From Thiomonas delicata (GTDB lineage Bacteria; Pseudomonadota; Gammaproteobacteria; Burkholderiales; Burkholderiaceae_C), in contig NZ_LT592170.1 in NCBI RefSeq assembly GCF_900088825.1, positions 410,971 through 474,970 of the forward strand: a stretch of DNA of 64,000 bases, read 5' to 3'. The notes below the pieces were generated by a model that saw only the letters and a program-made list of their open reading frames with translations, was not told the origin of the DNA and did no database searches. Each line of letters begins with the position of its first letter. Position 1 is the stretch's first letter. A program made the translations under genes and the position numbers. Below are positions 45,352 through 53,081 of the stretch, one piece after another.

Positions 45352-46758
45352 TCAGACGTGCAGCAGCAAGTGCTCGCGTTCCCACGGGCTGATGACCTTC
45401 ATGAATTCGGCGTATTCGCTCATCTTCACAGCCTTGTAGATGCCGCAAAAACGTTTGCCCAGGACTTGCTCGATCTCGGGCACCTCGTCCAGCAGGCGCA
45501 CCGATTCGCTCAGGCTTTGCGGCAACAGGATGGCGTTGCGCGTGTTGTAGGCATTGGTCTTCATCTCGGGCAGCGGCTCGATCTTGTTGACCATCCCCAG
45601 GTAGCCGCAGGCCAGGCTCGCTGCCAGCGCCACGTAGGGATTGGCGTCGGCGCCGATCACGCGGTTTTCCATGCGACGGTTCTCGGGCGCGGAATGCGGC
45701 ACGCGGATGCCCACCGTGCGGTTGTCGTGACCCCATTCGACATTGGTGGGCGCGGCCGTGTTGGCCACCAGGCGGCGGTAGGAGTTCACGTAGGGCGCGA
45801 ACAGCGCCATGACGTGGGGGATGTACTTCTGCAGGCCGCCGATATAGTGGCCGAAGGCCGCGGAAGCGGTGCCGTCGGGATTGCTGAAGATGTTTTGGCC
45901 GGTCTTGCGGTCGACGATGCTCTGGTGCACGTGCATGGCGCTGCCCGGCTCGCCGGCCATGGGTTTGGCCATGAAGGTGGCGAACATATTGTGGCGCAGC
46001 GCCGCTTCGCGCAGGGTGCGCTTGAAAAAGAACACCTTGTCGGCCAGATCGAGCGGGTCGCCGTGCAGGAAGTTGATTTCCATCTGGCCGGCGCCGACCT
46101 CGTGGATCAGCGTGTCCACGTCGAGGTCCATCGCGTCGCAATAGTCGTAGATGTCCTCGAACAGCGGATCGAACTCGTTCACCGCGTCGATGCTGTAGTG
46201 CTGGCGCGAGGTTTCAGCACGCCCGGAGCGGCCCACGGGGGGGCGCAGCGGCTGGTCCGGATCGGTGTTCTTGTCGACGATGTAGAACTCGAGCTCCGGG
46301 GCCACCACGGGCGCCCAGCCCTTGTCGGCGTACAGCTTGATGACGTTCTTCAGCACCGAGCGCGGCGCGTAGTCCACCGGCATGCCGTCCTTGAAGTAGC
46401 AGTCGTGAATCACCTGCGCCGTCGGATCGACAGCCCAGGGCACCAGCCGCACGGTGGACGGGTCGGGCACCAGGTTCATGTCGCGATCGGTATCGGAGAT
46501 CAGCGTGTCGATCCTCTCGTCCTCGGGCCAGTTGCCGGTCACGGTCAACCCGATGATGCTCTCGGGCAGGCGCATGCCGCGGTCCTCGGTGAACTTGCTG
46601 CGCGGCAGGATCTTGCCGCGCGCCACCCCGGTCAGGTCGGGCACCAGGCACTCGATTTCGGTGATGCGGCGTTCGTTCAACCATCGTTCAAGATCGTTGA
46701 AGGTCCACTGTTTTCGGTTGTCGGCATTCATGTTTTGGGGTTCCGGATCGCGTTTCAT
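45352..46758 (-). CDS. puuA: Glutamine synthetase-like gamma-glutamylputrescine synthetase
   Basis: A 468-residue member of the glutamine synthetase family, type III-like as in PuuA. Beta-grasp N-terminus is at about 17-120 and the catalytic domain follows: PELEFYIVD, HEVGAGQMEINF, GSAMHVHQS, APTNVEWGHDNRTVGIRVP, ENRRMENRVIGADANPYVA. PuuA joins putrescine to glutamate with ATP. The GAGGTG box supports ATG 46758; ATG 46731 is an alternative. It lies next to puuD and spuC, which makes ordinary ammonia-assimilating glutamine synthetase unlikely. No adenylylation tyrosine site of the GlnA type is apparent. Confidence 0.93.
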   Translation of the reverse strand: MKRDPEPQNMNADNRKQWTFNDLERWLNERRITEIECLVPDLTGVARGKILPRSKFTEDRGMRLPESIIGLTVTGNWPEDERIDTLISDTDRDMNLVPDPSTVRLVPWAVDPTAQVIHDCYFKDGMPVDYAPRSVLKNVIKLYADKGWAPVVAPELEFYIVDKNTDPDQPLRPPVGRSGRAETSRQHYSIDAVNEFDPLFEDIYDYCDAMDLDVDTLIHEVGAGQMEINFLHGDPLDLADKVFFFKRTLREAALRHNMFATFMAKPMAGEPGSAMHVHQSIVDRKTGQNIFSNPDGTASAAFGHYIGGLQKYIPHVMALFAPYVNSYRRLVANTAAPTNVEWGHDNRTVGIRVPHSAPENRRMENRVIGADANPYVALAASLACGYLGMVNKIEPLPEMKTNAYNTRNAILLPQSLSESVRLLDEVPEIEQVLGKRFCGIYKAVKMSEYAEFMKVISPWEREHLLLHV

Positions 46759-46827
46759 GCTTGCACCTCGAAGGCTTGGGTCGCTGTGACGATCGCCGGG
46801 AGCATGGACGCTCCCGAGCGCGCGTGG

Positions 46828-47646
46828 TCATTCGGCTTTCGACTCGGGTGGGCGCAGACGCTCACGATTCCGGTTGGCGTGCTCGCGGCAGGCGTCGCCG
46901 AAGGCGGCGAAGATGGCGCGGGAGACGGGGTTGCGCGCGGCCTGCCACTCGGGGTGCCACTGCACCGCGAGCAAAAACCCGGGCGCCTTGCGATGCACAT
47001 AGGCCTCGATCAGGCCGTCGGGCGCGTGGGCCTGGGCGAGCAAATCGGGCGCCAGGGTCTTGATTCCTTGCCCATGCAGGCTGTTGACGTTCCAGGTCGA
47101 CGCGCCCACCACACGCTCCAGCAAGCTCCCAGGCACGGCTGTGACGGGATGGGCGGGACCGTATTGATCTGCGATGGATTCGGTCTCGTCCTCGCGGTGA
47201 TCGGCGTAACCGGCCGTGTTGTGCACCTCCTGCAGCAAGGTACCGCCAAGCGCGACGTTGATTTCCTGGAATCCCCGGCAGATGCCGAACACCGGGACGC
47301 CGCGCGCGATGGCGGCGCGGATCAGCGGCAGAGTCGTGGCGTCGCGCGCGGGATCGGCCGGCGACGCCGGGTTGTCGAGGGTAGCGCCGTAATGGTGCGG
47401 CTCGATGTTCGATGGCGAGCCGGTGAACAGCAGCCCGTGGACGTTATCGAGCAAGGCTTCGACGGGCAGCCTGTCGCCAAAGGAGGGAAGCAGCAGCGGC
47501 AAGCAGCCGGCCAGTTCCAGAATCGGGTCAGCGTACTTCTGCGCCACGGCATAGGTCGGATGGCCGGCGAGATTTTTCAGATCGGTGGACACGGCCACCA
47601 GGGGCAAGACGGTTTTCATACAAGTGGGTGATGAATGGCTGGACAT
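46828..47646 (-). CDS. puuD: Gamma-glutamyl-GABA hydrolase (class I glutamine amidotransferase-like)
   Basis: A 272-residue peptidase C26 protein. The catalytic triad is Cys123 (FGICRGFQ), His231 and Glu233 (QWHPEW). GLLFTGSPSNIEPHHYG and STWNVNSLHGQGI are typical of PuuD. It releases GABA and glutamate from gamma-glutamyl-GABA in the cytoplasm. It is the first gene on the - strand after the divergent MocR regulator, so the polyamine operon probably starts here. ATG 47646 is taken; ATG 47619 (KTVLPLVAVS) is also possible since conserved sequence starts there. Confidence 0.93.
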   Translation of the reverse strand: MSSHSSPTCMKTVLPLVAVSTDLKNLAGHPTYAVAQKYADPILELAGCLPLLLPSFGDRLPVEALLDNVHGLLFTGSPSNIEPHHYGATLDNPASPADPARDATTLPLIRAAIARGVPVFGICRGFQEINVALGGTLLQEVHNTAGYADHREDETESIADQYGPAHPVTAVPGSLLERVVGASTWNVNSLHGQGIKTLAPDLLAQAHAPDGLIEAYVHRKAPGFLLAVQWHPEWQAARNPVSRAIFAAFGDACREHANRNRERLRPPESKAE

Positions 47647-47755
47647 GATGACTCTGGAGCAAGCGGCTCAAATCCCCAGCCAAGTTTGTCGCCGCCGTTC
47701 AAGCTTGCCGACCGGAATGCGAAAAAGCTAGGGTTTTCCATGGGTTAGATCATGC

Positions 47756-47800
47756 CTTCAATTTGAAGATACGCCAACATTGGCACCTTCGGTAGTGCCA
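47756..47800. promoter_or_regulatory. Two dyads in the puuD-mocR intergenic region, candidate operators
   Basis: TGGCACcttcggtaGTGCCA at 47781-47800 is a perfect six-base dyad with an eight-base spacer. CTTCAATTTGAAG at 47756-47768 is a second, 13-base palindrome. Both lie between the divergent puuD and mocR genes, where a MocR-type regulator would bind to control both promoters. The assignment is positional. Confidence 0.5.
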
Positions 47801-47937
47801 CTCTAGGCTTTTTCTGCAGAGCCATTTAAGCTTGACCTCGCACCGCTAGCCGTATACAGCGCCTCGGCGCCTTGTATGCAATGGGGTCTGCGGCCGACAC
47901 GGCCAGGATACGCGGTCCCTTGCCGCCACTTCCCATC

Positions 47938-49518
47938 ATGCGCTCCTACGATCTCGCCGAACTCCTGCTCACCGAACTGCACCGCGCCGACAGCCCGCAC
48001 CAGGCGGCGCCGCTCAACCGCCGGCTCTATCACACCCTGCGCGCCACCATCCTGGCAGGTTATCTCACGGCGGGAACGCAATTGCCCTCGACACGGGACC
48101 TGGCGCGCGACCTCGACTTGTCGCGCAACACCGTGATGTCGGCGATCAACCAACTCGTGGCCGAAGGCTATCTCACGGCCCAGCAGGGCAGCGGCACCTA
48201 TGTGTCCGACACCCTGCCCGACCAGCGCCCCTTGACCCCGGCCAGCGCGTCGCGCGCGCGCCAGGCGCGCGACGCAGAGGCCAACCCGCGCGACTTGTCG
48301 CAGCGGGGCTGCCTGCTCACGCGCGACTCGGGCGCGGAGCAGTTCGAGGTGCAGCCTTTCGCGCCTGGTGCGCTGGAGTTCACCGAGTTTCCGATCCAGC
48401 TGTGGCAGAAGCTGCAGGCCAAATACTGGCGCGGCCTGGACCGCGATCTGCTGGACTACGGTCAGCAGGGCGGCTACATGCCCCTGCGCGCGGCCATTGC
48501 GCAGTACCTGACGCTGTCGCGCTCGGTGCGCGTGGAGCCGGAGCAGGTGCTGATCACCTCGGGGACACAGCAGGCGATCGACCTGACGGCGCGCCTGCTC
48601 ACCGACCATGGCGACGAGGCCTGGGTGGAGAACCCCTGCTACTGGGGCGCGCGCCGCGCCCTGGAGGCCGGCGGGCTCAGGCTGCGCCCCATTGCGGTGG
48701 ACGCCGAGGGCATCTCCCCGTCGGACTCCGACTGGCAGAGCAACCCGCGCCTGATCTACGTCACCCCCTCGCACCAATACCCGCTGGGCCATGTGATGAG
48801 CCTGCAGCGGCGGCGCGCCCTGCTCAAGTTCGCTGCCAGCCGCCGCTGCTGGATTTTCGAGGACGACTACGACAGCGAATTCCGCTACACCGGCCGTCCC
48901 TTCGCCAGCCTGCAGGGCCTCGACGAACACGCGCAGGTACTGTACTCGGGCACCTTCTCCAAGGTCATGTACCCCGGCATCCGCCTGGGCTATCTGGTCG
49001 TCCCGCGCGACCTGCTGCCCGCTTTCAACACGGGCCTCTACGACATCTACCGCCCCGGCCAGCTCATGCTGCAGGCCGCGCTCACCGACTTCATCAACGA
49101 AGGCCACCTGAACACCCTCATCCGGCGCCTGCGCGTGGCCTACCGGGCCCGGCGCGACGAGCTGGCACGGCGCATCCAGCAATGCCTTGGTGACCGCGTC
49201 CGCATTTCAGGGCAGGAGTCAGGCCTGCACCTGTGCCTCGTGTTCAACCCGGAATGCGCGGGGGTGGACGACCCCCACGCTGCGCGACCCCCCGAGGGGG
49301 CTCACCCCACCTTGGGACGGTCCGGTGGCGGGGTGGACGACACGGCGATTGCCGATGCCGCCACGGCGCACGGCATGTCGGTGCGGCCGCTGTCGCGCTA
49401 CTACATCGGCGAGCCGCAGCAGCGCGGCCTCATCCTCGGCTACGCCTACGTGCCGACCGAGCGCGTGGCGCCGTGGGCGAAGAAGCTGTGCGAGCTGATC
49501 CGCCGCCAGCTCGCCTGA
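47938..49518 (+). CDS. MocR/PdxR family regulator (GntR DNA-binding domain plus aminotransferase fold)
   Basis: About 526 residues from ATG 47938 (TTG 47872 and ATG 47881 are alternatives). A GntR winged helix (about 20-95: LYHTLRATILAGYLTAGTQLPSTRDLARDLDLSRNTV) is followed by a fold-type I aminotransferase-like domain with the PLP lysine in YSGTFSKVMYPGIRLGY. Such proteins sense PLP together with an amine, for example GABA or putrescine. Its position divergent from puuD suggests control of the polyamine genes. Near the C-terminus about 23 extra residues (PHAARPPEGAHPTLGRSGGG and flank) come from an in-frame repeat insertion at 49261-49341, flanked by the 12-base GGGGTGGACGAC. The insertion could alter activity. 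Confidence 0.92.
   Translation: MRSYDLAELLLTELHRADSPHQAAPLNRRLYHTLRATILAGYLTAGTQLPSTRDLARDLDLSRNTVMSAINQLVAEGYLTAQQGSGTYVSDTLPDQRPLTPASASRARQARDAEANPRDLSQRGCLLTRDSGAEQFEVQPFAPGALEFTEFPIQLWQKLQAKYWRGLDRDLLDYGQQGGYMPLRAAIAQYLTLSRSVRVEPEQVLITSGTQQAIDLTARLLTDHGDEAWVENPCYWGARRALEAGGLRLRPIAVDAEGISPSDSDWQSNPRLIYVTPSHQYPLGHVMSLQRRRALLKFAASRRCWIFEDDYDSEFRYTGRPFASLQGLDEHAQVLYSGTFSKVMYPGIRLGYLVVPRDLLPAFNTGLYDIYRPGQLMLQAALTDFINEGHLNTLIRRLRVAYRARRDELARRIQQCLGDRVRISGQESGLHLCLVFNPECAGVDDPHAARPPEGAHPTLGRSGGGVDDTAIADAATAHGMSVRPLSRYYIGEPQQRGLILGYAYVPTERVAPWAKKLCELIRRQLA
49261..49341. repeat. Repeat element inserted in frame within the MocR gene
   Basis: Two identical 12-base copies, GGGGTGGACGAC, at 49261-49272 and 49330-49341 flank 57 bases with the palindromic CCCCCGAGGGGG-type core and the CACGCTGCGCG motif. 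The net insertion is 69 bases, a multiple of three. The core resembles a palindromic repeat common between genes in Burkholderiales. The direct copies look like a target-site duplication or a recombination scar. Confidence 0.7.
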
Positions 49519-49532
49519 GCGCGGCGCGCCGT

Positions 49533-50243
49533 TCAGGCCGCGTGCGCCACGCCGGCGAGATGCTCCATGCGCGCGGTGTCGGCGCTGAGTTCCGCCGCCG
49601 GCCCGTCATAGGCGACTTCGCCTTCCGACAGCACATACGCCCGGTCGGCCAGTTGCAGAGCGAGGAAGGCGTTCTGCTCCACCAGCAGGACGGAAATGCC
49701 CTCGCTCTTCATGCGCGCCACCGTGCGCATGACCTCCTGCACGATGATGGGCGCCAGCCCCTGCGACGGCTCGTCGAGGATGAGCAGCTTGGGGTTGAGC
49801 AGCAGGGCGCGGCCGATGGCCAGCATTTCCTGCTCGCCGCCCGACAGGCGGCCGCCTTTGCTGGTGCGCCGCTCGTGCAGGCGCGGAAACAACTTGTAGA
49901 CGGTGTCGATGGTCCACGGCCCCTTGGTTTCACGCGCCACGAGCAGGTTTTCGTGCACGGTGAGGTGGCCGAAGATCTTGCGCCCCTCCGGAACGTAGCC
50001 CACGCCCATGCTGGCGATGCGGGAGGCGGACGTGCCGGTGACGTCCTGCCCGAACAGGCGGACATGCCCTTCGCGCGGCGGCGTCAACCCCATCACGGAG
50101 CGCATGGTGGTGGTCTTGCCGGCGCCGTTGCGGCCCAGCAGCGCCACCAGTTCGCCCTCGCCGACCTTGAGCGAAACCCCGTTGAGGATGTGACTCTTGC
50201 CGTAATAGGTGTGGATGTTCTCCACCTCGAGAACCATGTTCAT
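49533..50243 (-). CDS. livF: Branched-chain amino acid-type ABC transporter ATPase LivF
   Basis: A 236-residue ATPase of the LivF type: Walker A GRNGAGKTT, GVGYVPEGRKIFGHLTVHENL, signature LSGGEQEM, Walker B LLILDEPSQGLAP and VLLVEQNAFLAL. It energises the LivHM permease together with LivG. The start overlaps the livG stop by four bases. It is the last gene of the liv operon and is convergent with mocR, whose stop is 14 bases away. The substrate may be an amino acid or related amide, not necessarily branched-chain. Confidence 0.94.
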   Translation of the reverse strand: MNMVLEVENIHTYYGKSHILNGVSLKVGEGELVALLGRNGAGKTTTMRSVMGLTPPREGHVRLFGQDVTGTSASRIASMGVGYVPEGRKIFGHLTVHENLLVARETKGPWTIDTVYKLFPRLHERRTSKGGRLSGGEQEMLAIGRALLLNPKLLILDEPSQGLAPIIVQEVMRTVARMKSEGISVLLVEQNAFLALQLADRAYVLSEGEVAYDGPAAELSADTARMEHLAGVAHAA

Positions 50244-50989
50244 GCTGCTTGCCCCAGATAGGCGGCCTGCACCGCCGGGTTGTTGGCGATTTCGTGCGCC
50301 GTGCCCTCGGCCAGCATGCTGCCGTTGTCGAGCACGGTGATGCGGTCGGCGATGCCGAACACGATTTCCATGTCGTGCTCGACGAACAGGGTCGTGATGC
50401 CCTGCTCCTTGTTCAACCGCCGGATCAGGGCGGTCATGTTCTGCGTCTCCTCGTCGCCCATGCCCGCGGTGGGCTCGTCGAGCAGCAGCAGCTTGGGCTT
50501 GCGCGACAACGCGATACCCACCTCGACCACGCGCTGGTCGCCGTGGGAAAGCTCCCCGGCGATGCGGTCGGCCTTGCCGGCGATGCCCACGATTTGCATC
50601 AGCTCGTCGACCCGCGCGTCGATGCGCGCGCGCAGCGCGCGCGACATCCACGGCTTGTGGCTGACGCCCATGGCGACCTCGGCGGCGATGCGCAGGTTCT
50701 CGTAGACCGAGAGCGACAGGAAGATTTCGGTGATCTGGAAGGTGCGGATGATGCCCTGCCGCACCAGCGAGGCCGGATTCACCTGGCCGATGGGCTGGCC
50801 GTCGAACAGGATCTCGCCGCCGCTCGGCGGGAAGAACCCGCTGATGAGGTTGAACAGCGTGGTCTTGCCGGCGCCGTTCGGGCCGATGATGGCGCGCAGC
50901 TCGCCGTGGTCCACGTTGATGGAGATGTCCGACAGCGCCTGCAGGGCACCGAAGCGACGCGAAACCGATTGCAGCTGAAGCAGGCTCAT
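50240..50989 (-). CDS. livG: Branched-chain amino acid-type ABC transporter ATPase LivG
   Basis: A 249-residue LivG-type ATPase: Walker A GPNGAGKTT, LVRQGIIRTFQITEIF, signature LSHGDQR, Walker B LLLLDEPTAGMG and TLFVEHDMEIVF. LSHGDQR in place of LSGGQQR is usual for this group. ATG 50989 lies within the last repeat unit of the 72-base tandem repeat, which separates it by about 140 bases from livM; this gap is unusual in an operon whose other genes overlap. Confidence 0.94.
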   Translation of the reverse strand: MSLLQLQSVSRRFGALQALSDISINVDHGELRAIIGPNGAGKTTLFNLISGFFPPSGGEILFDGQPIGQVNPASLVRQGIIRTFQITEIFLSLSVYENLRIAAEVAMGVSHKPWMSRALRARIDARVDELMQIVGIAGKADRIAGELSHGDQRVVEVGIALSRKPKLLLLDEPTAGMGDEETQNMTALIRRLNKEQGITTLFVEHDMEIVFGIADRITVLDNGSMLAEGTAHEIANNPAVQAAYLGQAA

Positions 50990-51137
50990 GAACGTGCTCC
51001 CCCGACGCTGCGCGTCGTCCCTCCAGGAGGGAATTCGCCTTTGAGGCGGCTCTGCAGGCTCATGAGTGCTCCCTTGACGCTGCGCGTCGTCCCTCCAGGA
51101 GGGAATTCGCCTTTGAGGCGGCTCTGCAGGCTCATGA
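50981..51137. repeat. Tandem repeat, about 72 bases per unit, between livM and livG
   Basis: A 62-base block occurs identically at 51004-51065 and 51076-51137. The shared start CAGGCTCATGA recurs at 50981, 51055 and 51127, so a third, partial unit contains the livG start codon. On the - strand each full unit begins ATGAGCCTGCAG and reads MSLQSRLKGEFPPGG, giving a 49-codon frame that ends in a TGA overlapping the livG ATG. The GACGCTGCGCG stretch resembles a dispersed repeat known in Burkholderiales, also seen in the mocR insertion. Confidence 0.9.
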
Positions 51138-52133
51138 CCGTTTCCCCTTGCGTTGCACGAAACCCATGATGCCGAGCGGGAAGAACAGCACCGAGAGGAT
51201 GAAGATCAGCCCGATCACCGACATCCAGTTATCGGTCACCGTGCTGGCGTAATCGCGCACCAGCACGAAAATCGCAGCGCCCACAAAGGGGCCCCAGAAG
51301 TTGCGCATGCCGCCGAGCACGGCGATCACCACCAGGTCGCCCGACAAGGTGTTGTTCAGGCTGTTGGGCGACGTGAAGTTGTCGAGCAAGGCGTTCAACC
51401 CCCCGGCCAGCGCGACGACGAAGCCCGAGATGGCGAAGGACACCGCCGCATAGCGCTGGACTGGAACGCCCAGGAAGGTCAGCCTCTTCTGGTTTTCGCG
51501 AATGGCCACGAACGTGTGGCCGAGCGGCGAGTTCAGCACCACCCACAGCAAGGCGGCGCCCAGCGCAAAGCACAGCAGGACCAGGTAGTAAAAGCCCGTG
51601 GACCCCAGGGTCCAGGTCCAGCCCGGGAAGTGGATGGCATGCCGCGAGAAGCCGGTCAACCCGTCATACCCGCCCGTCACGCTCTGCCAGCGAATCGCCA
51701 GGAAATAGAACAGCTGACCGATGGCGATGGTGATCATCGCGAAATAGATGCCGCGACGACGCACCGCGATCGGCGCCAGCACCGTGGCCGCCAGGCCCCC
51801 GAGCAGGGTTCCGCCGAGGAGCGCCATCGGCACGCTGTGCGTCGCGTACTTGAGCATCAGCCCCACGCCGTAGGAGCCCAGGCCGAAATACGCGGCATGA
51901 CCGAAGGACAGGCCGCCGGTGAAGCCGAGCAGCAGGTTCAGGCCCATCGCCGCCAGCGCGTAGATCAGCACGCGCGAGGCGATGTCGTTGTAGCCGCCGA
52001 CATACGGCAGCCAAGCCGGTGCCGCGAGCAGGAGCACGCCCAGCAGGGACGCGCCGAGGCTGGGTTTGCGCCATCCGGAAGACTGGCTGGCGATGGTGGT
52101 CGTCGCCAGTTTCGAAACCATCTCGTTTTTCAT
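51132..52133 (-). CDS. livM: Branched-chain amino acid-type ABC transporter permease LivM
   Basis: A 333-residue permease with about nine to ten helices. GLNLLLGFTGGLSFGHAAYFGLGSYGVGLML and RRGIYFAMITIAIGQLFYFLAIRW are classic LivM sequences, as is GDLVVIAVLGGMRNFWGPFVGAAIF. It forms the transmembrane channel with LivH. The AGGAGGG box lies ahead of ATG 52133, which overlaps the livH stop. The stop codon lies in the first base triplets of the tandem repeat. Confidence 0.94.
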   Translation of the reverse strand: MKNEMVSKLATTTIASQSSGWRKPSLGASLLGVLLLAAPAWLPYVGGYNDIASRVLIYALAAMGLNLLLGFTGGLSFGHAAYFGLGSYGVGLMLKYATHSVPMALLGGTLLGGLAATVLAPIAVRRRGIYFAMITIAIGQLFYFLAIRWQSVTGGYDGLTGFSRHAIHFPGWTWTLGSTGFYYLVLLCFALGAALLWVVLNSPLGHTFVAIRENQKRLTFLGVPVQRYAAVSFAISGFVVALAGGLNALLDNFTSPNSLNNTLSGDLVVIAVLGGMRNFWGPFVGAAIFVLVRDYASTVTDNWMSVIGLIFILSVLFFPLGIMGFVQRKGKRS

Positions 52134-52999
52134 TCGAGCAAACCCTCCTGGCCCATGATGCCGCGTGGCCTGACCACCAGCATCACACCCATGATGAGAT
52201 AAATGACCGCCTCACTGGCGGCCGGGAAGTAGGCCGTCGTGATGCCCGACGCCACACCGATGAGCAACCCGCCGAGCAGCGAACCCAGCAGCGATCCGAC
52301 CCCGCCGACGACGATGGCGACGAACGCGGGCATGAGCAGTCCGTCCCCCATGGTCGGGTCCAGGCCGAGTTGTCCGGCTGCCAGGATGCCGGCCACGCCG
52401 GCGAAGATGATGCCGATGACGAAGTTCGCGCTGCGCAGCAGGTAGATGTTGACGCCCATGGCGGACACGGTTTCCAGGTCGGCATTGCCGGCGCGGATGC
52501 GGATGCCCAGGCGCGTGTAGCGCAGGATGGCGAACAGCACGCCCGTACCCACCAGCGCCACCGCCACCACGAACACCCGGTAGCCGGTGAGGAAAAAGTA
52601 GGTCTGGCTCAACGGGTGGCCGAGGGCTTCGGGAATGGCCAGCGGCACGCCGGTCGCACCCCAGATGGTGCGGATCATGTCCTGCATGATCATCGCCAAG
52701 CCGAAGGTCAGCAGCAGGGAATACAGCGGGTCGCGCTTGTACAGGCGGCGGATCAGGAATACTTCCACCACGAGACCCAATGCGCCGGCCAGCAGCGGCG
52801 CCACCAGCAGCGCCCCCCAGAAGCCCAGATGCGGCACCAGGCTGTAGGCGAAATACGCCGCCAGCGCCATGAAGGCGCCCTGGGCGAAGTTGATGGTGTT
52901 GTTCAGGCCCAGGATCAGGGCCAGGCCGAGTGCCAGGAGTGCGTAAAACGCACCCGTGATCAGCCCATTGAAGGTGTTGAAGACAAGGACGAGATTCAA
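52130..52999 (-). CDS. livH: Branched-chain amino acid-type ABC transporter permease LivH
   Basis: A 289-residue permease with about eight helices. FYALLALGLALILGLNNTINFAQGAFMALAAYFAY and AIVVGGVGSLLGSLLGGLLIGVA are typical LivH. The start is unusual: TTG 52999, backed by a good GGAGG box seven bases upstream and by immediate similarity (NLVLVFNTFNGLITGAFYALLALG). The weak codon may limit its synthesis. It lies 82 bases after the binding-protein gene and is coupled to livM by a four-base overlap. Confidence 0.92.
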   Translation of the reverse strand: MNLVLVFNTFNGLITGAFYALLALGLALILGLNNTINFAQGAFMALAAYFAYSLVPHLGFWGALLVAPLLAGALGLVVEVFLIRRLYKRDPLYSLLLTFGLAMIMQDMIRTIWGATGVPLAIPEALGHPLSQTYFFLTGYRVFVVAVALVGTGVLFAILRYTRLGIRIRAGNADLETVSAMGVNIYLLRSANFVIGIIFAGVAGILAAGQLGLDPTMGDGLLMPAFVAIVVGGVGSLLGSLLGGLLIGVASGITTAYFPAASEAVIYLIMGVMLVVRPRGIMGQEGLLE

Positions 53000-53081
53000 G
53001 GCGAAGCCTCCGGTCCATCAAGACGGGAACCCGCGACGGGGGCCGTTCTCGCCCCCGTCGCGGCCTATGGGCGAACCGGAG

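Noticed and set aside
45352..46758. Ordinary glutamine synthetase (glnA)
   Set aside because: Gene neighbours puuD, spuC and potF and the family wording fit gamma-glutamylputrescine synthetase better.
50981..51137. CRISPR array
   Set aside because: Only two full units with near-identical content and no variable spacers; it is a tandem duplication.
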